From Reticulitermes speratus (lineage: Eukaryota; Arthropoda; Insecta; Blattodea; Rhinotermitidae), in NCBI GenBank assembly GCA_021186555.1, contig JAJKFL010000014.1, positions 18,861,533 through 18,925,532 on the forward strand: a stretch of DNA of 64,000 nt, written 5' to 3'. Positions 13,034 through 27,500 of this stretch are shown here, piece after piece; the first letter of the stretch is position 1; every line of letters starts with the position of its first letter. The notes below the pieces were generated by a model. That model worked only from the letters and a program-made list of their open reading frames with translations, was not told the DNA's origin and did no database searches. The translations under genes and the position numbers were made by a program.

Positions 13034-13259
13034 TATAGGGTGTTTCTTTTCCTGCTTGACCAATAAGCGCCGGCCTGACGCTATAATGAAGATTTTATTA
13101 CACTTTCTAAACGCTATTATCACTGCGATCGTTTGTCTAGCTCCCGTCATCGAAAGTTAATCTTCTCCGAAAAGCGGCGTGCGATGCAACTCTGGCAGAG
13201 CGTCGGGCGGAGCGTTGGGCCGGCGCTTATCGACCAAGCAGGAAAAGAAGCACCCTATA
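13034..13259. mobile_element. 218-bp MITE with about 40-50-bp terminal inverted repeats and TATA duplications
   Basis: The element proper is 13038-13255. The left end starts GGGTGTTTCTTTTCCTGCTT. The right end, reverse-complemented, starts GGGTGCTTCTTTTCCTGCTT, and both continue into aagcgccggcc, with further weaker pairing inward. Both ends are flanked by TATA (13034-13037 and 13256-13259), consistent with a TA or TATA target duplication. There is no coding capacity inside. Long inverted repeats, a TA-type target and small size make this a non-autonomous DNA transposon; the superfamily is undecided. Confidence 0.8.
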
Positions 13260-15185
13260 TTATGGCTATATAATGCATATCCTGTAGCGGATTTCAACAA
13301 TTTTATCTTCCTATTTCAATTATTCTTTCATGTTTTTTGTTTAGATATAATTCTCAAACGCATGTGTGAATGATGGTACAGAGTAATATTTTCCTATTTC
13401 TTGTTTTGAATATGCATCGAATTATTCCACACACACACTGTAATATTTGTGCCTTGTTACATATACGAAACGTACTTTGTGTATATGGATTCACCTCGAA
13501 TAGCTCTTTCCTTTTTACACCCCCAGCAGCGTAAGTTGCGGGTTGAGTGAAGAGAAATATGTGAATGCATGTCATGTCCCTGATACAGTTTATTGCAACC
13601 AGCCCGCCAGTAAAACCTAGATGGAGTATAAAGATCCTCTGCACGTCAGCGTAATGGATAGGAGCAGGGTTACAATCTTGAAGTCACGTGTTGTAAACCT
13701 TGGTGTGACCACCCGTCGTGGTGCTATACTGGCAAGCTGACCGGCAGGTTGCATTGTATATCTTTTCTTGCCTTATTATTTTGGGGTTTACTTACGATGA
13801 ACAGAGTGAATACAATGTTTACTTACGGTCGAACTTTACACGGAAAGTATGTAATCATTTGCTTTATCTCCATCCACAGCATCAAACTGTTATGTTAGTG
13901 TGCTTGCAGGAGCAATATATTTATTTTTTTACATAACACTATCCTACAAATTTTTAAGGAAGTCTTAATTCAGAAAAAAGAAACTAAGTCAGTTGTTCTC
14001 AACGCTCGTCCTACTTGAGGATCTTAAAATACAGATAGCAATAAATTTTGGAACATATTCAGCTTTTGTTCTAATATTTTTGTAGAATATGAAGTGAAAT
14101 TCTGGCCTCAAGAAATTTTTTTAAAGGTTTCAGTTGCATCTTTATAAAGAAATGCTTATTGTGGACAGATAGAAATTGGTACGCAAGTAGGTAATAAAGT
14201 ATGTACGTTTTTAAAACGACACACTATTTGAATACTCAAGATTAAAATATAGCGCTCTTGCAAATTTGCGGGCGTATATCGCACAAATTTCAACACTTAC
14301 AGAATCTGTAGGTAAGGAACAAGTTCTTCATTTACGTGAAGTAATACAGTGATAACCGTAATAGGTTTAATTGAGCAAGCCCACCGAATACGTCATACAT
14401 AACCGATAGCTGTCGCAATTCTACTTGTTATAAGATAATAGTTTCTGAATCTGGGGCTTAATCTACACCGCTACAAAATAATACATTATTAAAAACTATT
14501 GCAAAAATAACTGTCCCAGCTACTGATTTTGTATCATAGTCCAAGTCCACTGTGGACCGATTTACTTTAAGAATTTTCACTCAACTAAATTTTGAAACAT
14601 ATTCGAATTAAGCAACTGAATGTTGCAACAGTATAACAATATCCTACAACCCTTACAGATAAACTTGGTTTTGTAAAAATAAAGACATTTACACTCTTCC
14701 TCAGGTATGCATCTGCCTGGGACAGGGCCCAAAAGTACAAGGAATATCCAAAAGTAGGCGGACTAATCTGTCGCAATGACCCCCTACCGATGTCTATTAT
14801 CAAAACTTACTTATTTTGAAGAATGTAACTTCCGGTTGACGAAGACGTATTTCCATACCCGAAGTTCCTCGGCGAAAATTCGAGTCGCTCTTTCTGTCGT
14901 TCCCGATACACCATCCGAGACGTGACTCTTTAGGCGTTCTTCATCGGCTGGACTGATGCATGGTCGGAGTCCTATGCGAAGACCCTTTCGAATGTTATTG
15001 GCCCAGGAGTTAGAGTTCTATGTCCGCTCGCACAGATGACTTAGTTCTGACTGCTTTCCTTGTACTGGTATCATCGTATACCCTCCCCTTGGTCAAAATA
15101 AAAAGGGCTCAGCACGATTACACATCACAACTGTACTGGCAACATACATCCGTCACTGCAAGAAAACTCAATGCCAACTTAACTA
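13260..15185. other. Unassigned DNA
   Basis: No recognised gene or repeat. A somewhat GC-richer stretch at 14830-15120 has interrupted frames on both strands and no known motif. Confidence 0.45.
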
Positions 15186-15205
15186 GTGACGTAACACTAC
15201 GTCAC
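15186..15205. repeat. Palindrome with two TGACGTA half-sites
   Basis: Two 8-bp arms (gtgacgta and tacgtcac) surround a 4-base loop (acac). TGACGT is the core of CREB/ATF-type sites, but a single palindrome without a gene nearby gives no functional support. Confidence 0.4.
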
Positions 15206-15373
15206 AAATATATGTGGAATTATAAATCTATGTAATAGAGAAGTGTGTTCCATCTCGTTCGTAATTTGGAAAGTCAAAGTTTTGTATTGGGAATGAGCTT
15301 ATTTTTGTAAAATGCAGACATCCATATTGATTATTTATTTATTTATAAGTGCTTCTCTTAGTGCGTAGGTTAT

Positions 15374-15460
15374 ATAAGGGGTTGCCATAAAGCGGATCGC
15401 GAGCCACATGCGGCTTCTGCACGTCATTGCTGCGGCTCGCCCAGGCTGCATTTTCTCCGG
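15374..15460 (+). mobile_element. Possible hAT-type transposon end
   Basis: The string aggggttgcc is followed by gatcgcgagccacatgcggc and a second tgcggctcgcc. Alternating gagcc/ggctc palindromes after a (c)aggggtt start are characteristic of termini of some hAT-superfamily transposons. No opposite end was found nearby and there is no transposase. The assignment is by general resemblance. Confidence 0.35.
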
Positions 15461-18400
15461 CAGTGAGCAATGTTTCTACCTTAAGCTTCACTTCATGAAT
15501 AACGACACGACTGTCGCCTACATTGTGCTCTAAATTGCGACTCCCGAGCCTCTTCTAGCTGGCTACCCCTGTTGTATACCGTCGTACGGGTGGATGTGGG
15601 TGGAGGTGTTTATGGTACAATTTCAAGCATTTGGGTAGCATTTTTTTTAAGGGACTAAGGGAAGTGTTGCAAAAGCTTAGTAAATCTTCCGACCAACACT
15701 CAACACATGGACCTTCCAAAACACAGCCAGTCCTTACACCACTGGACCTAACTGGTATACATATCTGAACAGAAATTCGAACCAGTATGGAACCAACACA
15801 GTGGGTCAGAACTTTACTTCCTAATATAAAAATTTCGAGATCCATCATTTCTCTTTATATTTGTTCGTTCCGCAATGCAGGTTACGTATTTAAATTCCGT
15901 AACATGTGTGCCAAAGAGGGATATGTTACTGCTCAAATCCAAGCAATCACAGTTTTGTCACGTATTCAATTACAATTTTTACGTTCTAAACTACGATTAT
16001 CCGGTGCTGTCACGTCAGATGGCATGAACATCAGAGGGGTTAACAAAGCGATCGATTGTTACTGTCACTCAACTTTGCGACTGCGGTTGTGTAAGGCAGC
16101 GGTTCATTTCGCGGGGCGCTTGGGTTTCATGGTGCTTCGGCGAAAATCCATGAAACATGAGACCTTGCCATCGTGCTACTGGGAAACTATGGACCCGGAG
16201 GTTTTTTTATAAACATGGCGAGAACATACAAAAGTAAGAAAATTATATCCATTAACTTTGTTTTTCCCGAGAACTGGAACTAAGACCTTCTTTATTCAAT
16301 TTCAGCAGAAAAACATATCAATTCAGTTTAAGTCTCGGAATAGCAACGTTCCCTGTGAGATTTTTTCAGGAACGACTGATATAAGAATTTAAATAAATTA
16401 TAAGTTAAAACTAAAGTAGAACAGCCTGAAAGCTCAAGTACACCAATAATAAAAACCAAACATTAAATTTTGGTTTTTAATTTTCATTAATTTTTTCCTT
16501 CCATTTATTTTTACATGGCTAAAGCCATGCGAATTTCGTATTTGGAGTGGACAATTAAGGTTTTTACAATGAAGTTATTTTATCATGTTCAACACTTGTG
16601 AATTGACAAGTACGAATTTTTCATTATCATGTACCTGGCGTATAGTCTATACTCTTCACAAAATGTTACGATAATCACAGCAATAAAGTGGAAGAGATGG
16701 GGGGAAGAGATGTTTAGGTTTGAAAAAAGTGTGCAAAACTTTAGGCGGAAAAACTTAAGCGAAGAAATGATCAGAGAGAAATGGCTAGGTAAACTAGACA
16801 GAAAGATAATATTAAAATATATTTTAGAGAAATTGGGTGTAAATTGGACTGGTTTAGAATAGAATCAATTGGCAAACTTTCGTAAATACGATAACGAAAA
16901 TTTGGGTTCTGTAAAAGAGGAAATTTTCTTGACTGAGCGTTTGTTTTCTTCACAAGAAGGAGAATGCTGCGTGGAGATCTACAGTATTTTATTCCTCTTA
17001 TACTTTAGTTGCCAGAACCTCCTTTAGACTTTCCTTCAACACGGTAAACTAAATTTTATCTTTTACATGTAATATTTATTTGTTTTTTAAGTGATGAAGC
17101 TTCTTATTCTGGTGTTGTTTCTCGAAGTCAATTTTAATTCGTAACGAATACGAAAACGCACAATAATAATTCATAACTTTCCATCGCTAGGCACGTTCCG
17201 ACGGTGGCACAATTTGAAGTTAGAGGAGTATTTACGCGAGGATCCTATCATATTCATGAGCAACGTGCAAATTAACATTGGACGCACCTCTATTCTAACG
17301 TGCTTTTGTCATCGGTGTATTTATTTCGATGTGGCTGAGTAAATATTTTCCAGAGATTTGTCTATGGGCTCATACTAAATGTTATTTATATTCGCCCTTA
17401 ATATTACAGTGTGTAGCTAAACTTAGATGGTCACTGTACTATAATACACTTTAATATAATTTTAACTTTCGAAATATTTTGGCGTATTTTAAGATATTTA
17501 AAATCTGAACAGAGGATATTCAAATATATGCCCAAGGGCGAAATATAAATATACATGTAAAAATATATCTCAAAATAAATATAGGGCTTGGATGGGGATT
17601 ATAATTCTTGTTTATTTTAAAAGTGCGTCATCGGCAAAGTAAACAGAGGAGTGTAAAACAAATAAATGGATAAAAGCTTTGATTTGCTTTACAATTACGT
17701 CACGTATCTCCTTTACACCTGTGTTACTGTTTAGACTTAGGATGACATCAAAATTGTGAAATGTTAGGAGCAGTTTGGTTTTGTTAATGTGAAATACACT
17801 CCCACATTAGTAACTGGTTTCGGATGGATATCACACAGAGTAAACATCTGATAACTCACAGGGCCAATTCGAAACTACAGGCCTGCTTCTTCCTTAGGTA
17901 GACAATCGTTTCTGTGAGTCCGTCCGTTCGTTTCTGAAATTGCTGAATTAATTCAGACAAATTTATTGTGGGAATGCCAAGAGAAGTCATCATGCTGGAC
18001 AGGCCGGGCAGGAGAAATTTTAGGCTACGCTTTGTCGCGAAAATATCAGTCTATTTTCATACACAATAGGGGAATGTAATCAGATGTATGATGTCTGTGC
18101 GGAAATAGTGGTCCGTAACAGCGCAGTATGCAAGTTTATATTTATCCTCCCTTCCCGCCTACATACGCTCTGCGCCTTGTCGTGGATTGCCCATAATACC
18201 ATCCCGTCTCCACTAAATTAGACAGAAAAAAATTCGTATATAAGAATAAGAATTAGTCTGTATTTTGCCCCAAGTTGTAGCTTTTTGAGCTCACTTATTG
18301 TAATAATTAAATGTAAAACAAATAAGACAAAAAATGAAGAAATATATTTGTACTTGCAATGTATCACCATCAGGACCACAGATAAATGCAAATTATAAAG

Positions 18401-21234
18401 GAAGTGTTCCGAAAATATTTGTAGTCTACTGTAGAGTAACTTTCGAATTTTTATTTGGTCAGGTATTATTCTTTCTGTCTGAATTTTATTAGCGTTGCTA
18501 AATAAAACACCTTCCAAGTACAAGAAACAAATTTTGATTTCGGAATTACCCTTGTTTTATTTTAAAGAGGGAAATGAACTGAAATTAGGCTTCTGTGTAA
18601 AGAATAGTTATATTTCAACAATGAATTCTCTTAGCAACAACGGGATTTACAATACAATACTTATTATTATTACTCTACAAATTTGAAATTAGAATGTGCA
18701 TAAGCGTACTGAGAGAAATGCAGTGACTGAATTAATTCTTATTATCATAAAAGTCATTCAGATAGAGAAAAGGCATTAGCAGGTTTTGCAATTTTGACAA
18801 AGCTGGTTATTAATTATTCCTACTTACATTTTTCTTTAAAACACCACCATAATCCACTACCCATAAAACGCTTTTTAAACTGTTGTCAAGCGAAACAGTT
18901 CAGTTTTACAGATATAGTTTCAAGCGTTATAATTACGCTGCATGCTCTCTGGTTAAAGTAAGAGTGGCATACGTCTTAAACATGGATCATTTGAACCCGT
19001 TTTCCAGTTTCGTATCCCATCTTGTGCAACTCGTGTATTGTGTGCAAAGTTAATGTAAATCACCACTTCAATTCTAAAAGCTTCGAAAAATAGTTATGAA
19101 GTTATGACCGGAACTGTGAACAAATTTCTTTGTTAAAGAGAAAGAAAACTTCAAAAGGAAGTAGTTTTTCATTTAACATTTAAATTTCAATTACAGATCA
19201 ATGTGACCTTTATCATCAATATTAACATCTTGGACATGAATAAGAATTTTTCTTATGTAGGATTACATTTCATTCAATAGCTCTTAAAACGGTTCCATAA
19301 ATTCACGACTCTGTAACTAATTATGTCGGCTTCACACTTTATATATTTGGACAATTTTATGCCAATCCTGCATGGAAATATTTATTCAGTTGACTTAAGC
19401 CACTCTTGCCTTAGACATATGAACTCAACCCCATGAGCAACAAGCTGTATCATTATAGCTTTAATCAAGTCCACTTTTCCATTCCGATCTGTAAAACTTT
19501 ATGTGCTATTACACGTTTTATATTCTTTGCAAGCAAACACAGATGCACCAAGACAGTTGGAAGCTCTCCAAATGCGCATCATTTATTGCTCAGAGGATTG
19601 CCGTTCACAGAGTTTTCATAAAGGTATTACGGAGGTAAGTGACATTGGAAACATAAGCCATTTCTGTAGGTTACAGTGAGGCTAACGCCCCTCGGTGTAG
19701 ACACTGACATTCACTTGTGCTTCATTTTGTTGTAACTTCACCTCATGGCCTGGCACATAGCATAAGCATAACCCAAACGAAAGATTACTTAAATGGTGAT
19801 TCATCATATACGAGGCAGTGAAACTGACCACAAATATAAGTGTGTGATATCTGTCAAGTGATGCATGGAGTACCTCCTTTTACCAGCCACATGAAAAAGG
19901 ACATGGAATATATATATAGCCGGTAAAGGGAGATAGGCAGAATATTAATATCTAGTTTATTCTAGTGAGAAGTAGCACAAAAATGCATTTTATTTATTTA
20001 AAGCTTCGTTACCAAGCAACCACAAATTGTTGTTTTCATTAATGCTTTGCATTTCAAGATAGGACTTAAACTTTTTCAACAGTAGGTGTGTACGCCTCTA
20101 ATTAAAATAGGTCATACAGTGTTCGTAAGATAAAGAAAATAGCGATGAAAGACACAGCCTGTAACGGCTATGCATATTCAGCAATTGTGAAATTGTCGGA
20201 TCTTGAAAAACACAAGAATTCTAAAAAAAAAAATTGAAGTCAAATAGAATTTAAATTTAACAATAATGCAAAAATTTCCTAATTTTATAAATTGATATCA
20301 GGAAATAAACTTTTCAGTGTTTGAATGTCAAAAGCATATTTTGATTTTGTGGCTTATATCTCTCGTGCGATAAATTGCATTTTACTATCAATCTACGCAT
20401 TTTCGATGTCAGTTTTATATTTTATAAAGTAGAAACAAATCTACTGAATTCGGATTTTATTTTCATGAAATGTATTATGCTGTAATGCACGCGTTAATGA
20501 CCAGATTTACAAACAAAAGCATTGAAGTTTTGGAAAAGGGCAACTGTCTTGCCTGTAAGTAAACAAGTTTCATGAAATGTCACATAGGTTACACGAGTTC
20601 ATAAATTATATAAATGCTAAGTTATTGTAATTATTCAACGCCAGTCATGTGAGTTGGACTGATGTTGCTTCATTTCTCCCAGAGAGAGTCTAATTTAAAA
20701 TTATCTTCAAATATAACATTAGAAAATATTAATTTATCGCGACCATGTGCGGAAATTGTGTGATATATGCAATTGTGCAGAAGTTTTGAGGTTAATCCTC
20801 ACAGTATTGGAATGTAACTTAAGAGCGAATTTAATCAGAAAATCCCACGGAAATTAAAACTGACAGAACACTTCAAAATTATGTTAGCAGTTTTGTGACA
20901 CGCAGCTACGCAATAAGAACGTCAACAATTCAAGACTAGGATTTTAAAAATTAACACGATAAATCAGTTGTGATTTTGAGTTTATTACGTTTCCTAGACA
21001 GAAACGGTATGACCAACCACTTACAATTAACTTATTCATTTTAGAAAGTACAAAATCATATTATGCATCATGAACACAAATTTGCAACAAAGACACAATG
21101 AAGAAAAACGAGGACTTAATATAGTAACAGATCCAATCTCTTGGTAAACTTTGTGGATATGTTAACATTTTTTCAACCATTTGGAATGTGTTTTTAAAGC
21201 ATATGCTAGGCATTTGTAATAAATTTTGTGAAAA
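15461..21234. other. AT-rich desert, no supported gene
   Basis: The longest open frame (141 codons, 15787-16212, +) has no recognisable domain and no codon pattern that separates it from noise. Other frames are under 102 codons and AT-driven. No repeat copy shared with the rest of the window was seen. Confidence 0.5.
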
Positions 21235-21258
21235 ATATATATATATATATATATATAT
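21235..21258. repeat. (AT)12 microsatellite
   Basis: Twelve uninterrupted AT dinucleotides. Confidence 0.95.
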
Positions 21259-22344
21259 GTATGGTAGATAATACGGTACAAAATTTTAGATTCCCACTTT
21301 GCTTACTATTCAAAATGCGGCCTTCTGGGTTACGATACCGTGAGGGTTTAGAAGCATATACTCCCTTCATAAGAGTAAAAGCAGTCTATTGCCCCGAAAA
21401 GATGATAGGAACCCAACAGAACACCCGATGTCATAACCTAGGAAACCAAAATATTCTGAATTATGTTTAAGAGAATACACTACAGTTTAAATTCGAAAAA
21501 TTATCATAGAATTCAATCTTAGCTTGGGAACCACCATATGTATAATTCTGGATCTTTGAAATATAACGTAACATAAGCATAATAATTATATTTAACTCAT
21601 CAAAACAATTTACATACTTTGGGTGCGCAGCGGGTTTCTTTCCGTTTAAACACAGTGTTCACTCTTTGACTGGTGGAATATTACGCAGCGGACTACCCTC
21701 CCTAGGCTTCCAACACATGAAAAGTTGCAAGTTATGTAATTTAATTTCATATAAAAGGCCAAGAAACTTAAGGATAAAATATATTAAACTACCGGTAGAT
21801 GATCTTTAAATAGTCTGTCCCAAAGTTTGAAAAAGGAGGTGTCATAGACGCAGTTCTTGACGTGAAATTTTGTTTACTGTAACCAATACCAAGCATTTGA
21901 AATCAATCACACTTTTCATCGGCATTTGGCTAGATATTTGTAAACCTTGCAACATTTATCGAGATTTATTCTGATTTTCAATACTACAGTAACTGCATTC
22001 TTTGCACGGCGCAATGAGACCAAGCCCGTAGCCAGACCATAAACAATGTGCGTGCTGCGGCTTCCACTGCTGGTGAATATATGTATATACATTTATATAC
22101 GTACACAAGACAGGCAATGTACGTATAAACGTAACATTAATGCTCGTTCGCGTAACTATTGTTGCCATGGAAAAGCAATACATATTACATATTCCGAGTG
22201 TGTGTCTGGAGCCTTAGTTATCCAGCATGCAATGCGTATGCGCCGTATTATATTTTCATTTGTGGCCTGTCTGTCTCTACTACATTTTTGCACATTGTTG
22301 CATAAAAGGTACGACTTTCGGGAAATGTTATTGAGCACCAAATG

Positions 22345-22640
22345 CGTGTTTTGGTTTTCTCTGTCTCAAACATGTCTTATTCCAAGAAGAATTCAGGGAG
22401 ATATTTTCATAAATGTACACAGGTCTTTATGTAAAGCACCAGTTATTCTTGTCAGATTTTAATGAAAGTTGAATTCTCGAGAGATTTTCGAAACAATATT
22501 TAAATACCAAATTTCATGAAAATCCTTCCAGTTGGAGCCGAGTTGTTCCATGCGGACGGACAGACAGACATGACAAAGTTAATAGTCACTTTTCACAATT
22601 TTGCGAATGCACCTAATAATGTTCTATTATACGTATACTG
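22345..22640 (+). mobile_element. Dispersed repeat family F, copy 1
   Basis: About 295 bp align, block by block, with the reverse complement of 44627-44962. Shared blocks in order are: ttttctct, aagaa-ttcag, agttattcttgtca, attttaatgaaa, gttggagccgagttgttcc (here), cggacagacagacatgac, and cttttcgcactttgcgaa-like text. A 'gagccgagttgttcc...ggacagacagaca' ending is typical of 3' untranslated regions of arthropod non-LTR elements (RTE-like in several insects), so this is probably a truncated LINE or a SINE sharing a LINE tail. The 61-codon open frame at 22516 lies wholly in the repeat. Confidence 0.7.
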
Positions 22641-24376
22641 TGTATATTTTATATTATATATGCATAAAAGTAAAAGCGCCTTTCTGAGGACCACAAAATA
22701 AATACCTCAGTTACATAATGTGCTCTGTAACACTGCACAAAACACCTTGCATATACATAAGTTTTTGAAAATGAGTTGTTTCCGACTGGTTCAACAGAGG
22801 CAACACGTGGATACGGTAGGGTGTCGCATGTTTTTAGCGGGTTGATAAGGCTGCTTGTCTTTTATATTTCGAAAATTCCTAGTCGGTGCATCCAGACTTG
22901 TAGTGGGTGCATTGCACCCACTTACACGCCGCTGGCTACAGGCCTGATTCGGGCCGAAGAGTCGGACAAATCTCACGTCAAGTCGGGCCAACCCAAAACG
23001 CATAAACTCACTTCCCAGCAGTTCTGTCTAGAGAAATCCTATTTATTCAGAGAAATATATTTTTGAAATCACATTTGTATCATTAGTTTTACTTTGGTCA
23101 TGTGGTGTATTTTTGACACGCTTTAAATGGTTCCTTCATTCAATGCCCTTTGTTCATAAAATGTGAGCCATGCTACGTAGACCAAAATTATATTTGGCAC
23201 ACAGCTTACACAAATATTCAGAACACTTTCTACGTTATATAATGAAAGCTGTATGTTATTATTAACTATTTATGACATGATATCACCCTAAAAATTTAGA
23301 ACGCTCCTTTAAAAGTGATCGTAATTCACCTAATTTATTCTTTTTCGAAATATGCCATTGTACAGAAAAAAAACATAATTTTCAAATACCACAAATGTAA
23401 TCTTTGTAGAAATGTAACAAGGGAGAACAAAATAAGGGTAATTTAAAAATTCCACACATGTGAAAAATTGACAGAGATACGAAAGTATTGAAAGACATAC
23501 ACCTGTCTATTATACCATATTTTAAAGAAATTAATGTGTTATTTTTATAACACAATCCGCTTTGACGAGCTCCCATGCGTTAGGACTTCTTTACAGTTCA
23601 GGAATTGCGTTGTGATACTGTTATGATACATCCAGGGTAAACGTGATTAATACAGAGAAATGTTAACGTAAAATAAATCCTTCTTGCGGTCAGAAACTAA
23701 ACGTTATTTGATTATAATAATTTTAGCATACAAGTAATCCAGTTTCCTTTTGAAGTGGAAAAGGGATATTAATTACTCCATGAGGCCTTTATATTGTTTC
23801 ACAAATATTACACATCATTCTCTCTTCATTTTCCCCCAGTCACTGACAAGACATGCATCCCATGCTTTACAATTTTTACACCTTAAATAACATATGATTA
23901 TTTTAGATTTACATAGATGTTTTCTTTAAATTACGAAACCTATGAGCATTATAAAATGTACATTGACTTTACATTTTCATTAGACTGATGATTCAGTACG
24001 GTTGTGCCCACCGTGCCTTTATTAGTAACTCAGAACAATTATACCAGTATGTACAAATGAAAACACAGACATTCAGTATGTACACAGATATGAATAGTTC
24101 GCAGAAGAGACGGTTGCAAGAAATGACGTCATTAAACTCGGTTGACAAATATTGCGAGTATAATTGACATAATTTTTTTCTTGCGGCAAGCCTTGTTGAC
24201 TTATGGTTATACTAGTATTTTGCTGGGCTAGGAAGAGAGTCAAAGCATTGCCACTAAACTTAAGGTATTCTTTTGTGTCATATTGTAGACATCTTAGAGG
24301 TCTGGTATATATGTAAGAATCATTTCATTTCATATTTTGTAATACTTGCAATTTCAGAAATGTAACAGACAAATAT
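22641..24376. other. Unassigned DNA
   Basis: A GC-richer stretch at about 22790-23000 carries overlapping open frames on both strands (96 and 70 codons) without recognisable domains. Otherwise plain AT-rich sequence. Confidence 0.45.
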
Positions 24377-24559
24377 TTAAAAATGTATACGACGTTGGAG
24401 CACCCAATTCAACCTCTGTATGTAAATATTCGACAATGTAATAGATTTTCCTAATGACACGATTTTTGCCTCTAATTGATGTTCTTCATATGGAACAACA
24501 TCTGATATTTGCCTTCTCCTCCAACATTTCTTCTCCTCTCTCCCTGCTAACAACACCAA
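24377..24559 (-). pseudogene. Possible LINE (Jockey-like) endonuclease fragment
   Basis: A 60-codon minus-strand frame contains LEAKIVSLGKSITLSNIYI. This resembles the N-terminal part of the apurinic-like endonuclease of Jockey-type LINEs, where a 'leaiaV...k.itl.niYiPP' block follows a Gly-rich start. The diagnostic proline pair after NIYI is absent (QRLN here), the frame ends soon after, and no other endonuclease motif follows. If real, it is a short, dead fragment. Chance resemblance is possible. Confidence 0.3.
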
Positions 24560-27500
24560 ATAATTAAAGGAAGAATGTCTATTTTAACGACATCTTTTCC
24601 GAACCGTCCTTCGCTTTAGTCATTATTATGTTTACTTGTACATATCTTGGTTGTATATATTTTTATATTTCTTGCGTTATAAGAAAGCAAAAAAGCTCTC
24701 ACTAAAATATGAGTTTACGACACTGTCAAAAATTTTGCCTTGCCACTTAAATTGGGTTTGCCAAATAATATATTTTCAATTACCGCTTTCAATTGTTTGA
24801 GATACCAATGATTGTAAAAGTGCAGGCCACCAATATTTTGTGACAGTGGTAAAAATAATGTGCGTTATATATGTACATATTATATCCAAAGAAACTGGGG
24901 CTATGTATTAATACATGCTACACTTCTAGACCTTAGCTTACACAAGTAAACTTCCTTACTAGCTTAAAAGGTAAACTTCCAGAAGTATTGAAAATATATG
25001 TATAAATGTAATTAAATTCCTTAATTCAAGCAGAAAGGCAGAATTTTTGCAGATGACCCAAGGAAGCATTTTCTATGATCATTTACTACGTAACAGCTCC
25101 ATTAACAATAGCGGCAGAGGCAATCCAATGCTCGTTTCATTTCTTAACAGTTTTTTTATTATTCATTGTACTGTTTTTGCAAGTAGATGTTTGGAAGTGA
25201 GGCAGGCAGCAAAGAGAATCTCTGTTTATAGCTAAAAGATAACAATGCGTATTAATTGGTTTTTAAGATGTCTTTTCCTTTTGTAGTTGCAGTCATGATT
25301 ATTAATAACGTAGTACATCACTGTTGATCAGAGAACAAACGGTTGGTAGTTGGAAACCTTGGAAAATACTGTGGAAATTGGAAGGCTGAAATCAGAAGAA
25401 CAAGAAGTCATTAAAACAAAATTACTTAAGTAGTACAGCAGTTCTGATTTAGTTATACTTATTTGGCCACTTGATATGATGCTGGCCAATCCTGGATGGA
25501 ACAGTTGTTCTCTGCACAGTCGAACGGCCAAATGAAATGATCCTTTTGCCGTAATTTCAAAACTAACGCACATCGTCGGCTACCCGAATGCCGGATATCG
25601 GAAATGTGATCCAATCCGGCTTGAGTCTGTCTTAATTTAGCACATCATTACAAGCTTAATATGAAAGTGAGAAAAGGCATAAAATAATGCTGGAGTTTAA
25701 AATGCAAATGTTTATTGACTGCTATCAGGAGCAAAATTAAATCACTTGAAAATAAAAGTAAAGCCGTATTATTATTATTATATATCTTTCATTAAATAGT
25801 TCAATTTGAAATAGTCATAATTTCTTGAAAATGCTTATTAGAATACAATTGGTCACATAAGTTGGAAGATAAAAGAAACTGTTACTTATGTATGTATCCT
25901 TTGACAAATGAGCAATATTCGGTACGAATATCCTGTCTTCCCCTCTCCTGTCTAAAATATATAAATTAAACTTGTTTTCTTTAAGAACATTTTTGATATT
26001 GCTGCTATCCCATCTACGTCTTCAGGTTTCCTGATTACAATTTTGTAGACGTGTAAATTTCGTCTCCATACATGCCTTGCTCATGCAATCTTCCTTCATA
26101 TGAGCGCTTTAGTACTAATTCGACTTGGTGAGCTGTAAATTATACTTGGATAAAACTATCACATGTACGAAATTTTTAATGTAAGGTTGAACACACTAAC
26201 TACTGCACAGATTAATTTCTTCAATCTCTACACAAACGCTAAGAAATAACTGTAAAATACGACTACTAGTGAAATGTTTCTATACGTTTCTATGTTAGAG
26301 ATTATTTTGTGAATTAGACACATCTGCGGAAACGTAAAATCTTGAAACTTATGAATGGTACATAAATTAAAATGCCAAGATTCCAGTCTAATTTAAGTTC
26401 GTGAGGCAAAGTTCAAGCGAAATATCTCTATTTTATGTCAGAGTTAAGTTTAGTTTTCTGCCTCACGATGCAAATCCTTATTTTCGAGTGTATAGTGATG
26501 TGCAAAAAGTTCTAATGAACGTATTAAATTAACTAATTTGTGAAGACGGAAGTGAAATTTTTATAGGCTGCATGTTGAAAGCTTCACATAAGCACTCGTT
26601 CACGAGAATGGCCTCACATTTTCACTCACACATGCATATATACACAACATATGTGCAGCATAATACTAAAACGAATGGTATGTAAAACCAAAACTCTATT
26701 GAGATGTCTTATTATTGGGTACCACGGCAGAATATACTTATAAAGATTTTAGAAATATGGGTTCCGATACATCGAGGATCTGTAGAACAGCCTAATAATT
26801 ATATAAATATTTTCCCAAATATCAAAAGAGTAAAGGTAATACAAATCTGCAAACATATTCAATATTTATGTGTAACTGACAAGAGGATATTCCTTTGACT
26901 AAGTCTGACGGAATATTTTGACAACTAGCAATGTTTGTAAAATGCTCCAAGATAACTTACCTTCCTAGTGATATGTATAAGATGTACTTATTTCTGCACA
27001 GTAGAACCACAAACAAAGCGCTGACTCCAGTGTCTGTTAATTGAAATTGTCTGTACAATGACATATAACTGAAAACATGTTCAGTTTAGAAGCACTTATT
27101 AATTTTTTTCTTAATATAATCTTTATCCGTTGTTACCACTGAAACACTTTGATCTTAATGTCTATAAACATTAAATGTAACACGAAACGTAAAGTTTTCA
27201 CATTCTTCTTCACGTGCCAATAGTTCTAGTAACAGTAACTTAAAAAAGTTTCTTATTTATACCAAATCCTCAAATTCCTATTCCACTTTATACAGGGCCA
27301 ATCCTTCAACAAACATACAAAAAAAAATTTCAATGACGTTTACATAGTAATTCTCTCCACTTACTGAATACATAATGTACTTGCTAATTACGTAATACAA
27401 CATATAATCTGTTAAAAAATCTGCACAACACTGCAACACGTGCCTTTTTTACTAAATCGTTTCCTCTTGAGATATGTGTACCCTATTGTCTTTTAAAATC

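Noticed and set aside
15787-16212. 141-codon open frame, the longest in the window
   Set aside because: No recognised motif, no codon bias, and no splice or promoter context; this length is expected by chance in a window this large.
25960-26110. LINE-tail-like phrase ccatctacgtcttcagg
   Set aside because: Too short and degenerate to separate from chance.
26398-26470. Small inverted repeat cgtgaggca / tgcctcacg
   Set aside because: Nine-base arms with a 50-base loop are expected by chance in 64 kb.
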